Below, piece after piece: positions 5,163 to 12,211 of a stretch of 12,211 bases of DNA. The first letter of the stretch is position 1; every line of letters starts with the position of its first letter. The notes beneath the pieces were generated by a model. It saw only the letters and a program-made list of their open reading frames with translations. It was not told the origin of the DNA and made no database searches. The position numbers and the translations under genes were made by a program. Source of the stretch: Eubacterium sp. (lineage in GTDB: Bacteria; Bacillota_A; Clostridia; Lachnospirales; Lachnospiraceae); contig JAMPGN010000133.1 in NCBI GenBank assembly GCA_023663915.1, positions 1-12,211 on the forward strand. Reading direction: 5' to 3'.

Positions 5163-8100
5163 TTACGACAGATATTTCCCCAAAACCTCCAAGAACACGT
5201 CTATATCAAGCGGCTTAGCAATATGGGCGTTCATGCCATTCATAAGAGCCGCCTCCTTATCTTCCTCCATGGCATTGGCGGTCATGGCAATGATGGGAAG
5301 GGTCTCTACATCTTTCCGGGGCAGGGCGCGTATGGTGCGCGTAGCCTCGTAGCCGTCCATGATGGGCATCTGTACGTCCATCAGGATCGCATCATAATAA
5401 CCTTCCGCCGACCTAGTGACCATATCTACCGCATCGGTGCCGTCCGGCGCAGTCTCCACCTCGAAACCGCTCTCCTCAAGAATCATCTGTGCAATCTCCC
5501 TGTTAAGTTCAATATCTTCCACTAAGAGAATGCGCTTACCGCCGAAATCTGCCTTCGTCCACGGAGCTGCTTCCTCTTTCTCAAGCAGATTGTTCGCGGA
5601 TAACAGGACATTCTTCAAATCTGACATAAATAGCGGTTTTGCACAGAAAGCAGTGACACCTGCCCGCATAGCTTCCTCCTCGATATCCGTCCAGTCATAG
5701 GCGGTAAGAATAATGATCGGGCTTTCCGAGCCGACAGCGGCACGGATACGTCTTGCCGTCTCAACACCGCTCAATTCCGGCATCTGCCAGTCAATAATAT
5801 AAGTGTGGTAGGAATCCCCTGCATTGTGCGCACTTTTTGCCCGATAGACAGCTTCCCTGCCGGAAATAGTCCACTCTGAGCGCATTCCAAGCTGTGTGAG
5901 CATCCGGGTGACGCTCTCACAACTATCGCAGTCATCGTCTACGACGAGAGCCCGCAGACCTTCTAATTCCCTGATGCCTGACGCATTTTTCTCCACATCT
6001 TGAAGTTTCAGGCTCAGTTCTACCCTGAACTCACTGCCTTTTCCTTTTTCACTCTGGACGGTGATCTCGCCACCCATCATCTCTATGATATTCTTGGTAA
6101 TCGCCATGCCAAGCCCGGTTCCTTCGATACCCGTCCTTGTCGTGCTCTCTTCCCGCTCAAAAGGCTCAAAGATATGCTTTACAAATTCGGGTGTCATTCC
6201 GATGCCGTTATCTTTGACTATAAATACGTAATCTCCGTAACCTCGATGGAACGTGGTATGCTGCTGAATGCGGAAACTTACGGTTCCACCCGCCGGAGTA
6301 TATTTGACCGCATTGCTTAAGAGGTTCACAAAAATCTGGCTCAGTTTCAGCGAATCGGCAACTACATCTTCGTTTGCGACATCAAACGTGTCGATAAACA
6401 GTTCAAGCTGTTTCGCCTTTACCTGCGGTTGAATGATATTCACCAGATTGTGGGTCAGTTCGGAGATATTACACTCCTGTTCCTTGATCTGGACCTTTCC
6501 GCTCTCAATCCGGCTCATGTCAAGAATATCGTTGATCAGGCTGAGCAGGTGATTGCTGGACGACAGCACTTTCTGCAAGCAATCCTGCACCTGCGATTTA
6601 TTGTCAATATGGCTGACCGCGATCGTGGTAAAACCAATGATGGCATTCATAGGTGTGCGGATATCATGGGACATATTGGAAAGGAACGTCGTCTTCGCAT
6701 TGTTGGCGTGCTGCGCCTGCATCAAAGCATCTTGAAGCGCCTGCGTCTGCTCTCTCTGCTTCTGAACCTGAACAGTAATGTCTCTGGACACTACCATAAC
6801 CATAATATCCCCTGTTTGTTCATCCCTTGTCATGATAAAGGACTGACGGACACACATCGGCTGTCCTTCATGCGTTCCGCCCCAGTAATCCACCGTCACT
6901 TCGGCTTCTCCTCGCTCGAAACGCTGTTTCAAACTCTCCAGATCGGCTACCGTTTCATATTCTTCCATGGACTCCGGCAGAACATATTTTTTCCACTTTT
7001 CAAGGCACAACGATGCCGAACAAGGCGCAGACAAACCGACCCTTTCAAGCAGGGATACCGGGCTTCCGTCTACGGTGCGGGTGACATCCTGTTCGATCAG
7101 ATCCTTGGAAAGATTAAATTCAAAGGTGCTGAAAGCGGCAGAAGTAATGGCAATACGGTATTGACGCTCTTTCCGGTTCATGGCGGCGCGCTCTTTTCGT
7201 TCCCGAATCTCCCTCAGCTTCATCTGTGTATTATCCTGACGGACAAAAAGGATCTTGGCTGCTTTGCCTTCCTCATCCCGGTTCAGGCAGACGGTAATGA
7301 GAAGTTCCCATGCCTCCCTGCCCTCCCTCATCACATGACACTCATAGGTAAGGACATCGGTTTCCGCCAGATTTTCAATGACGGAATCTGTCTCAAAATA
7401 GCTGTGAAAGGCTTCTTTTGCCTCATCTCCAATAAGTTCCGCGCTGCGACTCCTCAAAAAATCATCGTAGGAACCTTCCACCTCCAGATCATTACTGAGC
7501 GGATGATCGCCCGCCATATAAGAATAAAAGCCTGTCTTCAAGTCCACAGTGAGATACCTTGAAGAAAAAAGCGTGTTCAGACCTTGAAGCACATAGCTGA
7601 ACTGGTCGTTCTCTTTTTCCAGAACTTTCCTTGTCTGCTGTGCCCGAATCAACAGGATAAAAATATAAATTACAAACAAACCGATCAGAATCACCTGCAG
7701 AACCATTCCAGTGTGATTGGCTTCCTGCACCATCATCTGCGTCACGCTCTGGGGAAATGCCTGCACGAGAACGTAGTCCGTATTTGGCACATGCATGGCA
7801 CACAAGTTGTCCGTCAGACTTGCTGCATCACAAATGTATCCCTGCTCGTCCACCTCGCCACGAAATACCGTCCATACTTGCTCCGCCGTCGCCGCGTCAA
7901 TCACCCCGGCATCCCGCAGGACATCCGGAAGCAGTTCATCATACTTTTCACCATTGGAAGAAGCGATAACATCCCCATTGCGGGTACACAAATAGACATC
8001 CGCTTCCTCGCCAAAATAGCTGGTCTCCAATATCTCCTGAAGGTAATCTTCCGCAAGATATAATCCAAGGAGCACCCCGATGACCTGATCTCCTTCTTTT

Positions 8101-8561
8101 ACAGGCGCATAAAAAACCATGGTCGTCCTTCCAGTGACACGGGAATTTAACACCATGCTGCATCCGCTCTCGCCCCGCATTCCTGCCTCAAAATAATCCC
8201 GGTCCACACTGTCAGACAGCGTCCCGTCGGAAGTTAAGTTGATGCCCTCTTCATTGACAAACCGCATCGAATCAAAATCCACGTTGTTTTCCAACTCTGC
8301 CAGCATGTCCGCATTGATTTCCACCTCATTCTGTCCCACACTCAAAAAGTAAGCGTAGTTGCGAACCCGCCGCCCGGCATTGGTAAACTCACTGCTGATG
8401 CGCTGTGTCGTCTGGCGAGCAGAATCCATCGCATAATTTAAATTCCGGTTTTCAATCTGCTGTTTATTTGAAACCGAATACCATCGAAACAACAAGACAA
8501 TCGCCACAAGTAAAATCAATATGTACAATACATTCTGCCACAGTTTCTTATTCTCATTCAT
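5163..8561 (-). CDS. Membrane hybrid sensor histidine kinase with two receiver domains
   Basis: 1132 residues; ATG at 8561 with GGGGAG six bases ahead. Order: transmembrane helix about 8-25; extracellular sensor about 30-278 with the look of a double Cache domain (FDSMRFVNEEG, DRDYFEAGMRGESG, MVFYAPVKEGDQVIGVL); second transmembrane helix about 284-306; two PAS-like regions about 320-450 and 465-595 joined by a charged helix; a coiled coil about 597-625; HisKA with FLSNMSHDIRTPMNAIIGF (phospho-acceptor His632); HATPase with N box around Asn750, G1 DNGIGM (784-789) and G2 GTGLGM (814-819); receiver 1 about 868-990 (DDD 875-877, phospho-Asp924, Thr953, Lys975); receiver 2 about 1008-1130 (Glu1015-Asp1016, phospho-Asp1062, Thr1094, Lys1116). 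All catalytic residues are present. No Hpt domain and no separate response regulator lies nearby, so the output partner must be elsewhere. Ligand unknown; Cache sensors often bind small metabolites. It has its own promoter and a structured leader. Confidence 0.95.
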   Translation of the reverse strand: MNENKKLWQNVLYILILLVAIVLLFRWYSVSNKQQIENRNLNYAMDSARQTTQRISSEFTNAGRRVRNYAYFLSVGQNEVEINADMLAELENNVDFDSMRFVNEEGINLTSDGTLSDSVDRDYFEAGMRGESGCSMVLNSRVTGRTTMVFYAPVKEGDQVIGVLLGLYLAEDYLQEILETSYFGEEADVYLCTRNGDVIASSNGEKYDELLPDVLRDAGVIDAATAEQVWTVFRGEVDEQGYICDAASLTDNLCAMHVPNTDYVLVQAFPQSVTQMMVQEANHTGMVLQVILIGLFVIYIFILLIRAQQTRKVLEKENDQFSYVLQGLNTLFSSRYLTVDLKTGFYSYMAGDHPLSNDLEVEGSYDDFLRSRSAELIGDEAKEAFHSYFETDSVIENLAETDVLTYECHVMREGREAWELLITVCLNRDEEGKAAKILFVRQDNTQMKLREIRERKERAAMNRKERQYRIAITSAAFSTFEFNLSKDLIEQDVTRTVDGSPVSLLERVGLSAPCSASLCLEKWKKYVLPESMEEYETVADLESLKQRFERGEAEVTVDYWGGTHEGQPMCVRQSFIMTRDEQTGDIMVMVVSRDITVQVQKQREQTQALQDALMQAQHANNAKTTFLSNMSHDIRTPMNAIIGFTTIAVSHIDNKSQVQDCLQKVLSSSNHLLSLINDILDMSRIESGKVQIKEQECNISELTHNLVNIIQPQVKAKQLELFIDTFDVANEDVVADSLKLSQIFVNLLSNAVKYTPAGGTVSFRIQQHTTFHRGYGDYVFIVKDNGIGMTPEFVKHIFEPFEREESTTRTGIEGTGLGMAITKNIIEMMGGEITVQSEKGKGSEFRVELSLKLQDVEKNASGIRELEGLRALVVDDDCDSCESVTRMLTQLGMRSEWTISGREAVYRAKSAHNAGDSYHTYIIDWQMPELSGVETARRIRAAVGSESPIIILTAYDWTDIEEEAMRAGVTAFCAKPLFMSDLKNVLLSANNLLEKEEAAPWTKADFGGKRILLVEDIELNREIAQMILEESGFEVETAPDGTDAVDMVTRSAEGYYDAILMDVQMPIMDGYEATRTIRALPRKDVETLPIIAMTANAMEEDKEAALMNGMNAHIAKPLDIDVFLEVLGKYLS

Positions 8562-8653
8562 ATACTACTCCCCTTCGTACTATAATCCGGCATACCTGAA
8601 TTTCTTCGCTTTCGGGAGAATGCACGTTCCATGCATTCTCCCAGACATGACAT
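8558..8653 (-). other. Possible short leader reading frame coupled to the kinase
   Basis: A frame from ATG 8653 (31 residues) or ATG 8632 (24 residues) ends in TGA that overlaps the kinase ATG as ATGA. The 8632 start has GGGAG five bases ahead, but that site is inside the arm of a stable stem-loop. The shorter product, MERAFSRKRRNSGMPDYSTK plus four residues, is basic and resembles nothing I know. Such a frame could translationally couple kinase synthesis to melting of the hairpin. Chance occurrence is quite possible. Confidence 0.22.
8614..8642. repeat. Perfect 11-bp stem-loop in the kinase leader
   Basis: Arms GGGAGAATGCA (8614-8624) and TGCATTCTCCC (8632-8642) around a seven-base loop. 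No U-tract follows on the minus strand, so it is not a normal terminator. The arms resemble those of the palindrome at 2994-3016 (GGAAGAATGC), hinting at a dispersed family. Confidence 0.75.
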
Positions 8654-8702
8654 AGTTATACTTAGGCGGCGTTCTCTGACGCCTTAGTATAACTTCATGT
8701 CT
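8643..8702. repeat. Long imperfect inverted repeat at the kinase transcription start
   Basis: The outer arms AGACATG (8643-8649) and CATGTCT (8696-8702) are perfect complements. The inner arms (8654-8668 and 8680-8694) are 15 bases long with one mismatch, loop 8669-8679. An alternative inner pairing (GGCGT with ACGCC on the minus strand) also exists. The right outer arm abuts the -10 element, so the structure spans the expected transcription start and could be an operator, a 5'-end protecting hairpin, or a switch between two folds. Confidence 0.7.
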
Positions 8703-8703
8703 T

Positions 8704-8732
8704 ATTATAGCATTGAATTAGAGTGTTGACCA
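8704..8732 (-). promoter_or_regulatory. Promoter of the hybrid kinase gene
   Basis: TGGTCA (8732-8727), 17-base spacer, TATAAT (8709-8704) on the minus strand, with TG one base before the -10 (extended -10). It gives a start near 8697 and a leader of about 135 bases holding the two stem-loops. Confidence 0.65.
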
Positions 8733-8837
8733 TTTTTTTTGAAGCATTTTGAAAGATTTATACAGCATATTTATACAGGTATTTTTTCGTTCGATTGATT
8801 CATCCGTTAGAGCACGCCCATGACGCGCAAGCCAAGA

Positions 8838-8866
8838 ACAGCCGAACCCGCAATGAGTCCGGCTGT
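8838..8866 (-). terminator. Stem-loop downstream of groEL, probable terminator
   Basis: ACAGCCG (8838-8844) pairs with CGGCTGT (8860-8866), and five further inner pairs (some G-U on the minus strand) give a 12-bp stem with a five-base loop. It lies about 155 bases past the groEL stop. The following minus-strand bases are TCTTGG, a poor U-tract, so termination may be partial. It is the best candidate between groEL and the kinase promoter. Confidence 0.42.
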
Positions 8867-8891
8867 CCGCCTGTTTTATTCCTAATACTAA

Positions 8892-10654
<1,763 letters not shown>

Positions 10655-10774
10655 CTAATCTGTTACTCTAACATATTATGACTCTGTTTCAACTTATTTC
10701 ATGTTTTTCCGCAAGACATGCAAATTGATTTGCCATACAATCAACATGTTGCTTCCTCACATATCCGGCATATC

Positions 10775-11059
10775 CTATTCGATAACTGCCAGGATATCAC
10801 TCTGTCGCACGATGATATACTCGTCCTCATCCAGCTTCACTTCTGTGCCGGAATATTTGGAGTAGATCACCTGATCGCCTGTCTTAACTTCCATCTTCAC
10901 TTCCTTGCCGTCTACCATTCCACCCGGTCCTACTGCCACAACTTCCGCCTGCTGCGGTTTCTCTTTGCTCTGTCCTGGCAATACGATACCCGATTTGGTT
11001 GTCTCTTCTGCAACTAACTGCTTTAATACGACTCTGTCGCCAAGTGGTGTTAATTTCAT
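10775..11059 (-). CDS. groES: Co-chaperonin GroES (10 kDa, HSP10)
   Basis: 94 residues, the standard length, from ATG 11059 with AAGGAGG eight bases ahead. The frame stays open to an ATG at 11110, but that start would lie inside the CIRCE element and add 17 residues absent from the family. The protein begins MKLTPLGDRVVLKQLVAEET and contains the mobile-loop stretch TTKSGIVLPGQSKEKPQ that docks on GroEL, then VVAVGPGG and GDQVIYSKYSGTEVKLDEDE, ending in the usual YIIVRQSDILAVIE. It caps the GroEL ring as a heptamer. First gene of the operon. Confidence 0.98.
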   Translation of the reverse strand: MKLTPLGDRVVLKQLVAEETTKSGIVLPGQSKEKPQQAEVVAVGPGGMVDGKEVKMEVKTGDQVIYSKYSGTEVKLDEDEYIIVRQSDILAVIE

Positions 11060-11099
11060 GTTCACTGCCTCCTTAAGTTGTCTCTTGATTTTTACATTA

Positions 11100-11126
11100 T
11101 TAGCACTCATTTGTGTCGAGTGCTAA
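11100..11126. promoter_or_regulatory. CIRCE heat-shock operator (HrcA site)
   Basis: TTAGCACTC (11100-11108), nine bases, GAGTGCTAA (11118-11126): a perfect match to CIRCE, the site bound by repressor HrcA in Firmicutes. It sits just downstream of the expected transcription start and 40 bases before the groES ATG, so it should control the whole operon. hrcA itself is not in the window. Confidence 0.97.
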
Positions 11127-11138
11127 TTGCTAAAACAT

Positions 11139-11167
11139 ATATTATCTTTATATGCATGTGTTTGCAA
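11139..11167 (-). promoter_or_regulatory. groES-groEL promoter
   Basis: TTGCAA (11167-11162), 17-base spacer, TAATAT (11144-11139) on the minus strand, directly upstream of CIRCE. Start expected near 11132, which places CIRCE inside the first 35 bases of the transcript, the usual HrcA arrangement. Confidence 0.72.
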
Positions 11168-11291
11168 ACTGATTTAAGGGGATTTTAATTGTGTTTTCTC
11201 TTGAAATCTCATTTTTTCTCTAGTTTTCTCGTTATATCTTGTTTTTATCCATAATAAGGGATTTAATTTTTATTTTATAATTGGGTTATTT
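11168..11291. other. AT-rich spacer upstream of groES, nothing recognised
   Basis: With the neighbouring short elements this belongs to a stretch of about 265 bases (11127-11392) without a normal gene. This part is strongly AT-rich (runs of TTTT and TTTTAT). No frame with a ribosome site, no RNA fold and no operator was recognised. Confidence 0.5.
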
Positions 11292-11315
11292 TTAGGAAAG
11301 ATTTGTTGTGGGCAT
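11292..11315 (-). other. Seven-codon reading frame with an ideal ribosome site
   Basis: AAGGAGG (11329-11323), seven T residues, ATG at 11315, then MPTTNLS and TAA. The ribosome site is as good as any in the window. GGCA-AAAA just upstream can pair with TTTT-a-TGCC at the start codon, which would put the ribosome site in a loop. It may be a leader peptide, the remnant start of a decayed gene, or chance. No larger frame follows. Confidence 0.25.
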
Positions 11316-11327
11316 AAAAAAACCTCC

Positions 11328-11345
11328 TTAATCGCTTTTTGCCTT
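11328..11345. repeat. 18-bp direct repeat, left copy
   Basis: TTAATCGCTTTTTGCCTT. The right copy, at 11657-11674, differs by one base. Together they flank the frameshifted small gene, its promoter and its terminator. Confidence 0.6.
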
Positions 11346-11353
11346 AACAAATA

Positions 11354-11383
11354 AGAGAGTGCCAAAAAATTATTGCACTCTCT
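11354..11383 (-). terminator. Probable terminator of the frameshifted small gene
   Basis: Perfect 9-bp stem AGAGAGTGC (11354-11362) with GCACTCTCT (11375-11383), 12-base loop, followed on the minus strand by TATTTGTT. It lies 10 bases past the stop of the small gene. The U-tract is moderate. Confidence 0.55.
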
Positions 11384-11392
11384 AGGTACTAT

Positions 11393-11573
11393 TTATTCTT
11401 CTTCTGATAACGGCGGTTTTTGATAAAGTTTGCGGTTAATCTCTTTTTTCAAGATATCAATTTCAATTTCAGCCGCTTCTTGACCACCGCTTTTTAAATG
11501 CCGTTCTATTCTTTCAACTAAAGTAAGTTGATCAAACAAATTGGCATTCAATTCTTTTTCATTATTTGGCATA
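11393..11573 (-). pseudogene. Small gene (~59 codons) with an apparent +1 frameshift
   Basis: A strong ribosome site (GAGGAGGTGA) precedes ATG 11573. This frame reads MPNNEKELNANLFDQLTFS and then stops at TGA 11516-11514. If one T of the TTTT run (11523-11520 on the minus strand) is skipped, the frame continues as LVERIERHLKSGGQEAAEIE, then IDILKKEINRKLYQKPPLSE plus two Glu, ending at TAA 11393. The joined product looks like one helix-turn-helix hairpin with a charged surface, so the two frames probably belong together. The alternative, a start at ATG 11548 in the second frame (51 residues), has no ribosome site. I do not recognise the family. It could be a recently broken gene, a site of programmed frameshifting, or a sequence error. 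Confidence 0.5.
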
Positions 11574-11617
11574 CTGTTTCACCTCCTCATTAAAAGAAAA
11601 GTGTTTCTGTTATGCTT

Positions 11618-11646
11618 ATTGTAACACATGTGAAATGTGTTTTCTA
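11618..11646 (-). promoter_or_regulatory. Promoter of the small gene with a 19-bp dyad in the spacer
   Basis: TAGAAA (11646-11641), 17-base spacer, TACAAT (11623-11618) with TG one base upstream (extended -10). The spacer is almost exactly a dyad AACACAT-GTGAA-ATGTGTT (11623-11641), an ideal place for a repressor to block RNA polymerase. The regulator is unknown. Confidence 0.5.
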
Positions 11647-11656
11647 TATATATTTG

Positions 11657-11674
11657 TTAATCGCTTTTTGTCTT
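11657..11674. repeat. 18-bp direct repeat, right copy
   Basis: TTAATCGCTTTTTGTCTT, one mismatch to the copy at 11328-11345, in the same orientation, 329 bases away. The surrounding stretch 11675-11715 holds nothing else recognised. Confidence 0.6.
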
Positions 11675-11716
11675 CCTTGCGGAATTTGTAATAAGCAATC
11701 ATATATCCCCTATATT

Positions 11717-11752
11717 ATAAAAAGGTGCTTACCGATAGACTTTTGCACCCTT
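11717..11752 (-). terminator. Rho-independent terminator of the 60-residue gene
   Basis: On the minus strand AAGGGTGC (11752-11745) pairs with GCACC plus following T residues (one G-U pair), 16-base loop, ending in TTTTTAT. It lies about 30 bases after the stop of the upstream small gene. Confidence 0.7.
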
Positions 11753-11781
11753 ATTGTTTACTATTATTTAATTCTACAATT

Positions 11782-11964
11782 CTATTCTTTAATCATGTCT
11801 AGTTCTGTAAGATTTATTTTGGATGATGTCAGGATAACTTTTAATTCGATATAGCGTCTTTTTATTTTTCTATATGTTTCAGAATCTTTGTCACAAGTTA
11901 TCATATAATCTTGTATCCTCGAAAACTCTTCTATGGACAATTTAAGCATTTCGCCTTCAGTCAT
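11782..11964 (-). CDS. 60-residue protein of unknown function
   Basis: ATG at 11964 with GGGAGG seven bases ahead; TAG at 11782. A promoter and a terminator bracket it, so it is very likely a real single-gene unit. It starts MTEGEMLKLSIEEFSRIQDY, has a polar turn near CDKDSETY (about 24-31), then a basic helix KIKRRYIELKVIL, and ends NLTELDMIKE. Two amphipathic helices joined by a turn are expected; no signal, membrane segment or metal motif. The size and helical-hairpin look recall Spo0E-like phosphatases, but the SQxLD motif of that family is missing, so I do not assign it. The AT content is higher than that of the housekeeping genes to the left. The neighbouring frameshifted small gene is similar in size, architecture and signals. 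Confidence 0.65.
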   Translation of the reverse strand: MTEGEMLKLSIEEFSRIQDYMITCDKDSETYRKIKRRYIELKVILTSSKINLTELDMIKE

Positions 11965-12015
11965 GTGCTCACCTCCCGGTCACGATCATAGAAGATCAGT
12001 TATTAAGTTATATTC

Positions 12016-12044
12016 AATATACCACAATCGGGCGATAAAGTCTA
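12016..12044 (-). promoter_or_regulatory. Candidate promoter of the 60-residue gene
   Basis: TAGACT (12044-12039), 17-base spacer, TATATT (12021-12016) on the minus strand, about 45 bases ahead of the start region of the gene. Confidence 0.5.
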
Positions 12045-12052
12045 TCAGCTTT

Positions 12053-12211
12053 CTAACATCTTCCCTTCAAATACCCTAACATCATTCTCAGACAAATTGG
12101 GAAGACATTCCTGTCTTTGCATATGCGGATCGTTTCTGTAATGGCTTTCTTTGTCCTGCCATATTTTGTCCTCTGTTCATCATACACTTTTGAAAATATG
12201 ATGTACTGATT
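12053..12211 (-). pseudogene. 3' end of a possible PD-(D/E)XK (Rpn-type) transposase/nuclease gene
   Basis: The frame is open from the right edge to TAG at 12055-12053 (52 residues). NQYIIFSKVYDEQRTKYGRT followed by KKAITETIRICKDRNV resembles the region past the catalytic core in Rpn/PDDEXK_2 family proteins of Clostridia, as I remember them. Family members continue well beyond the RICKDRNV segment, whereas here the frame turns into PICLRMMLGYLKGRC and stops. A shifted frame stays open a little further (LPNLSENDVRVFEGKMLES). Truncation or a frameshift is likely. The catalytic part would lie right of the window, so the assignment rests on a short piece. Confidence 0.42.

Noticed and set aside
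11060..11110. Longer GroES starting at ATG 11110
   Set aside because: The start would lie in the CIRCE element; the ATG at 11059 has the ribosome site and gives the standard 94 residues.
11354..11383. Second CIRCE-like element (GAGTGC and GCACTC arms)
   Set aside because: The arms are in the reverse order and the spacing is 12 rather than 9; it fits a terminator hairpin better.

Overview
The window looks like a chromosomal segment of a gut-type Clostridia species, most likely Lachnospiraceae. The evidence is strong AGGAGG-type ribosome sites on nearly every gene, a CIRCE-controlled groES-groEL operon with Firmicutes-like proteins, a two-receiver Cache hybrid histidine kinase of the kind common in that family, and moderate GC coding DNA with AT-rich spacers. 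Family placement is inference from sequence style. Every gene except one LysR regulator lies on the minus strand.

Left part (1-1700): the N-terminal 281 codons of a DUF362 lipoprotein run off the left edge. Upstream of it, in transcription order, is a RelB/DinJ-RelE/ParE type II toxin-antitoxin pair. The antitoxin is intact, but the toxin frame carries an internal stop codon.

Centre-left (1700-5160): a dienelactone-hydrolase-like alpha/beta hydrolase is divergent from a LysR regulator, with a 410-bp spacer holding a near-consensus LysR promoter and three short palindromes. The LysR gene meets tail-to-tail a small HMA (copper-chaperone-like) protein with its own strong promoter, whose spacer and leader hold several symmetric sequences. 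A LacA/Maa-type sugar O-acetyltransferase follows.

Centre (5160-8730): a 1132-residue membrane hybrid sensor kinase (Cache, linker/PAS-like regions, HisKA, HATPase, two receivers) is expressed from an extended -10 promoter through a roughly 135-nt leader with two large stem-loops. The leader may also hold a short coupled reading frame.

Centre-right (8730-11170): groES-groEL with promoter and a perfect CIRCE operator, the target of HrcA. The 3' end of groEL continues into a degenerate ~43-bp tandem repeat that copies the groEL tail region.

Right end (11170-12211): an AT-rich accessory strip of very small genes: a seven-codon reading frame with an ideal ribosome site, a ~59-codon gene apparently broken by a +1 frameshift and flanked by 18-bp direct repeats, an intact 60-residue protein of unknown function with its own promoter and terminator, and the 3' remnant of what resembles a PD-(D/E)XK (Rpn-type) transposase/nuclease gene. 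No rRNA, tRNA, CRISPR array or intact insertion sequence was seen. No clearly new system is proven; the least explained parts are the small-gene strip, the HMA leader and the kinase leader.
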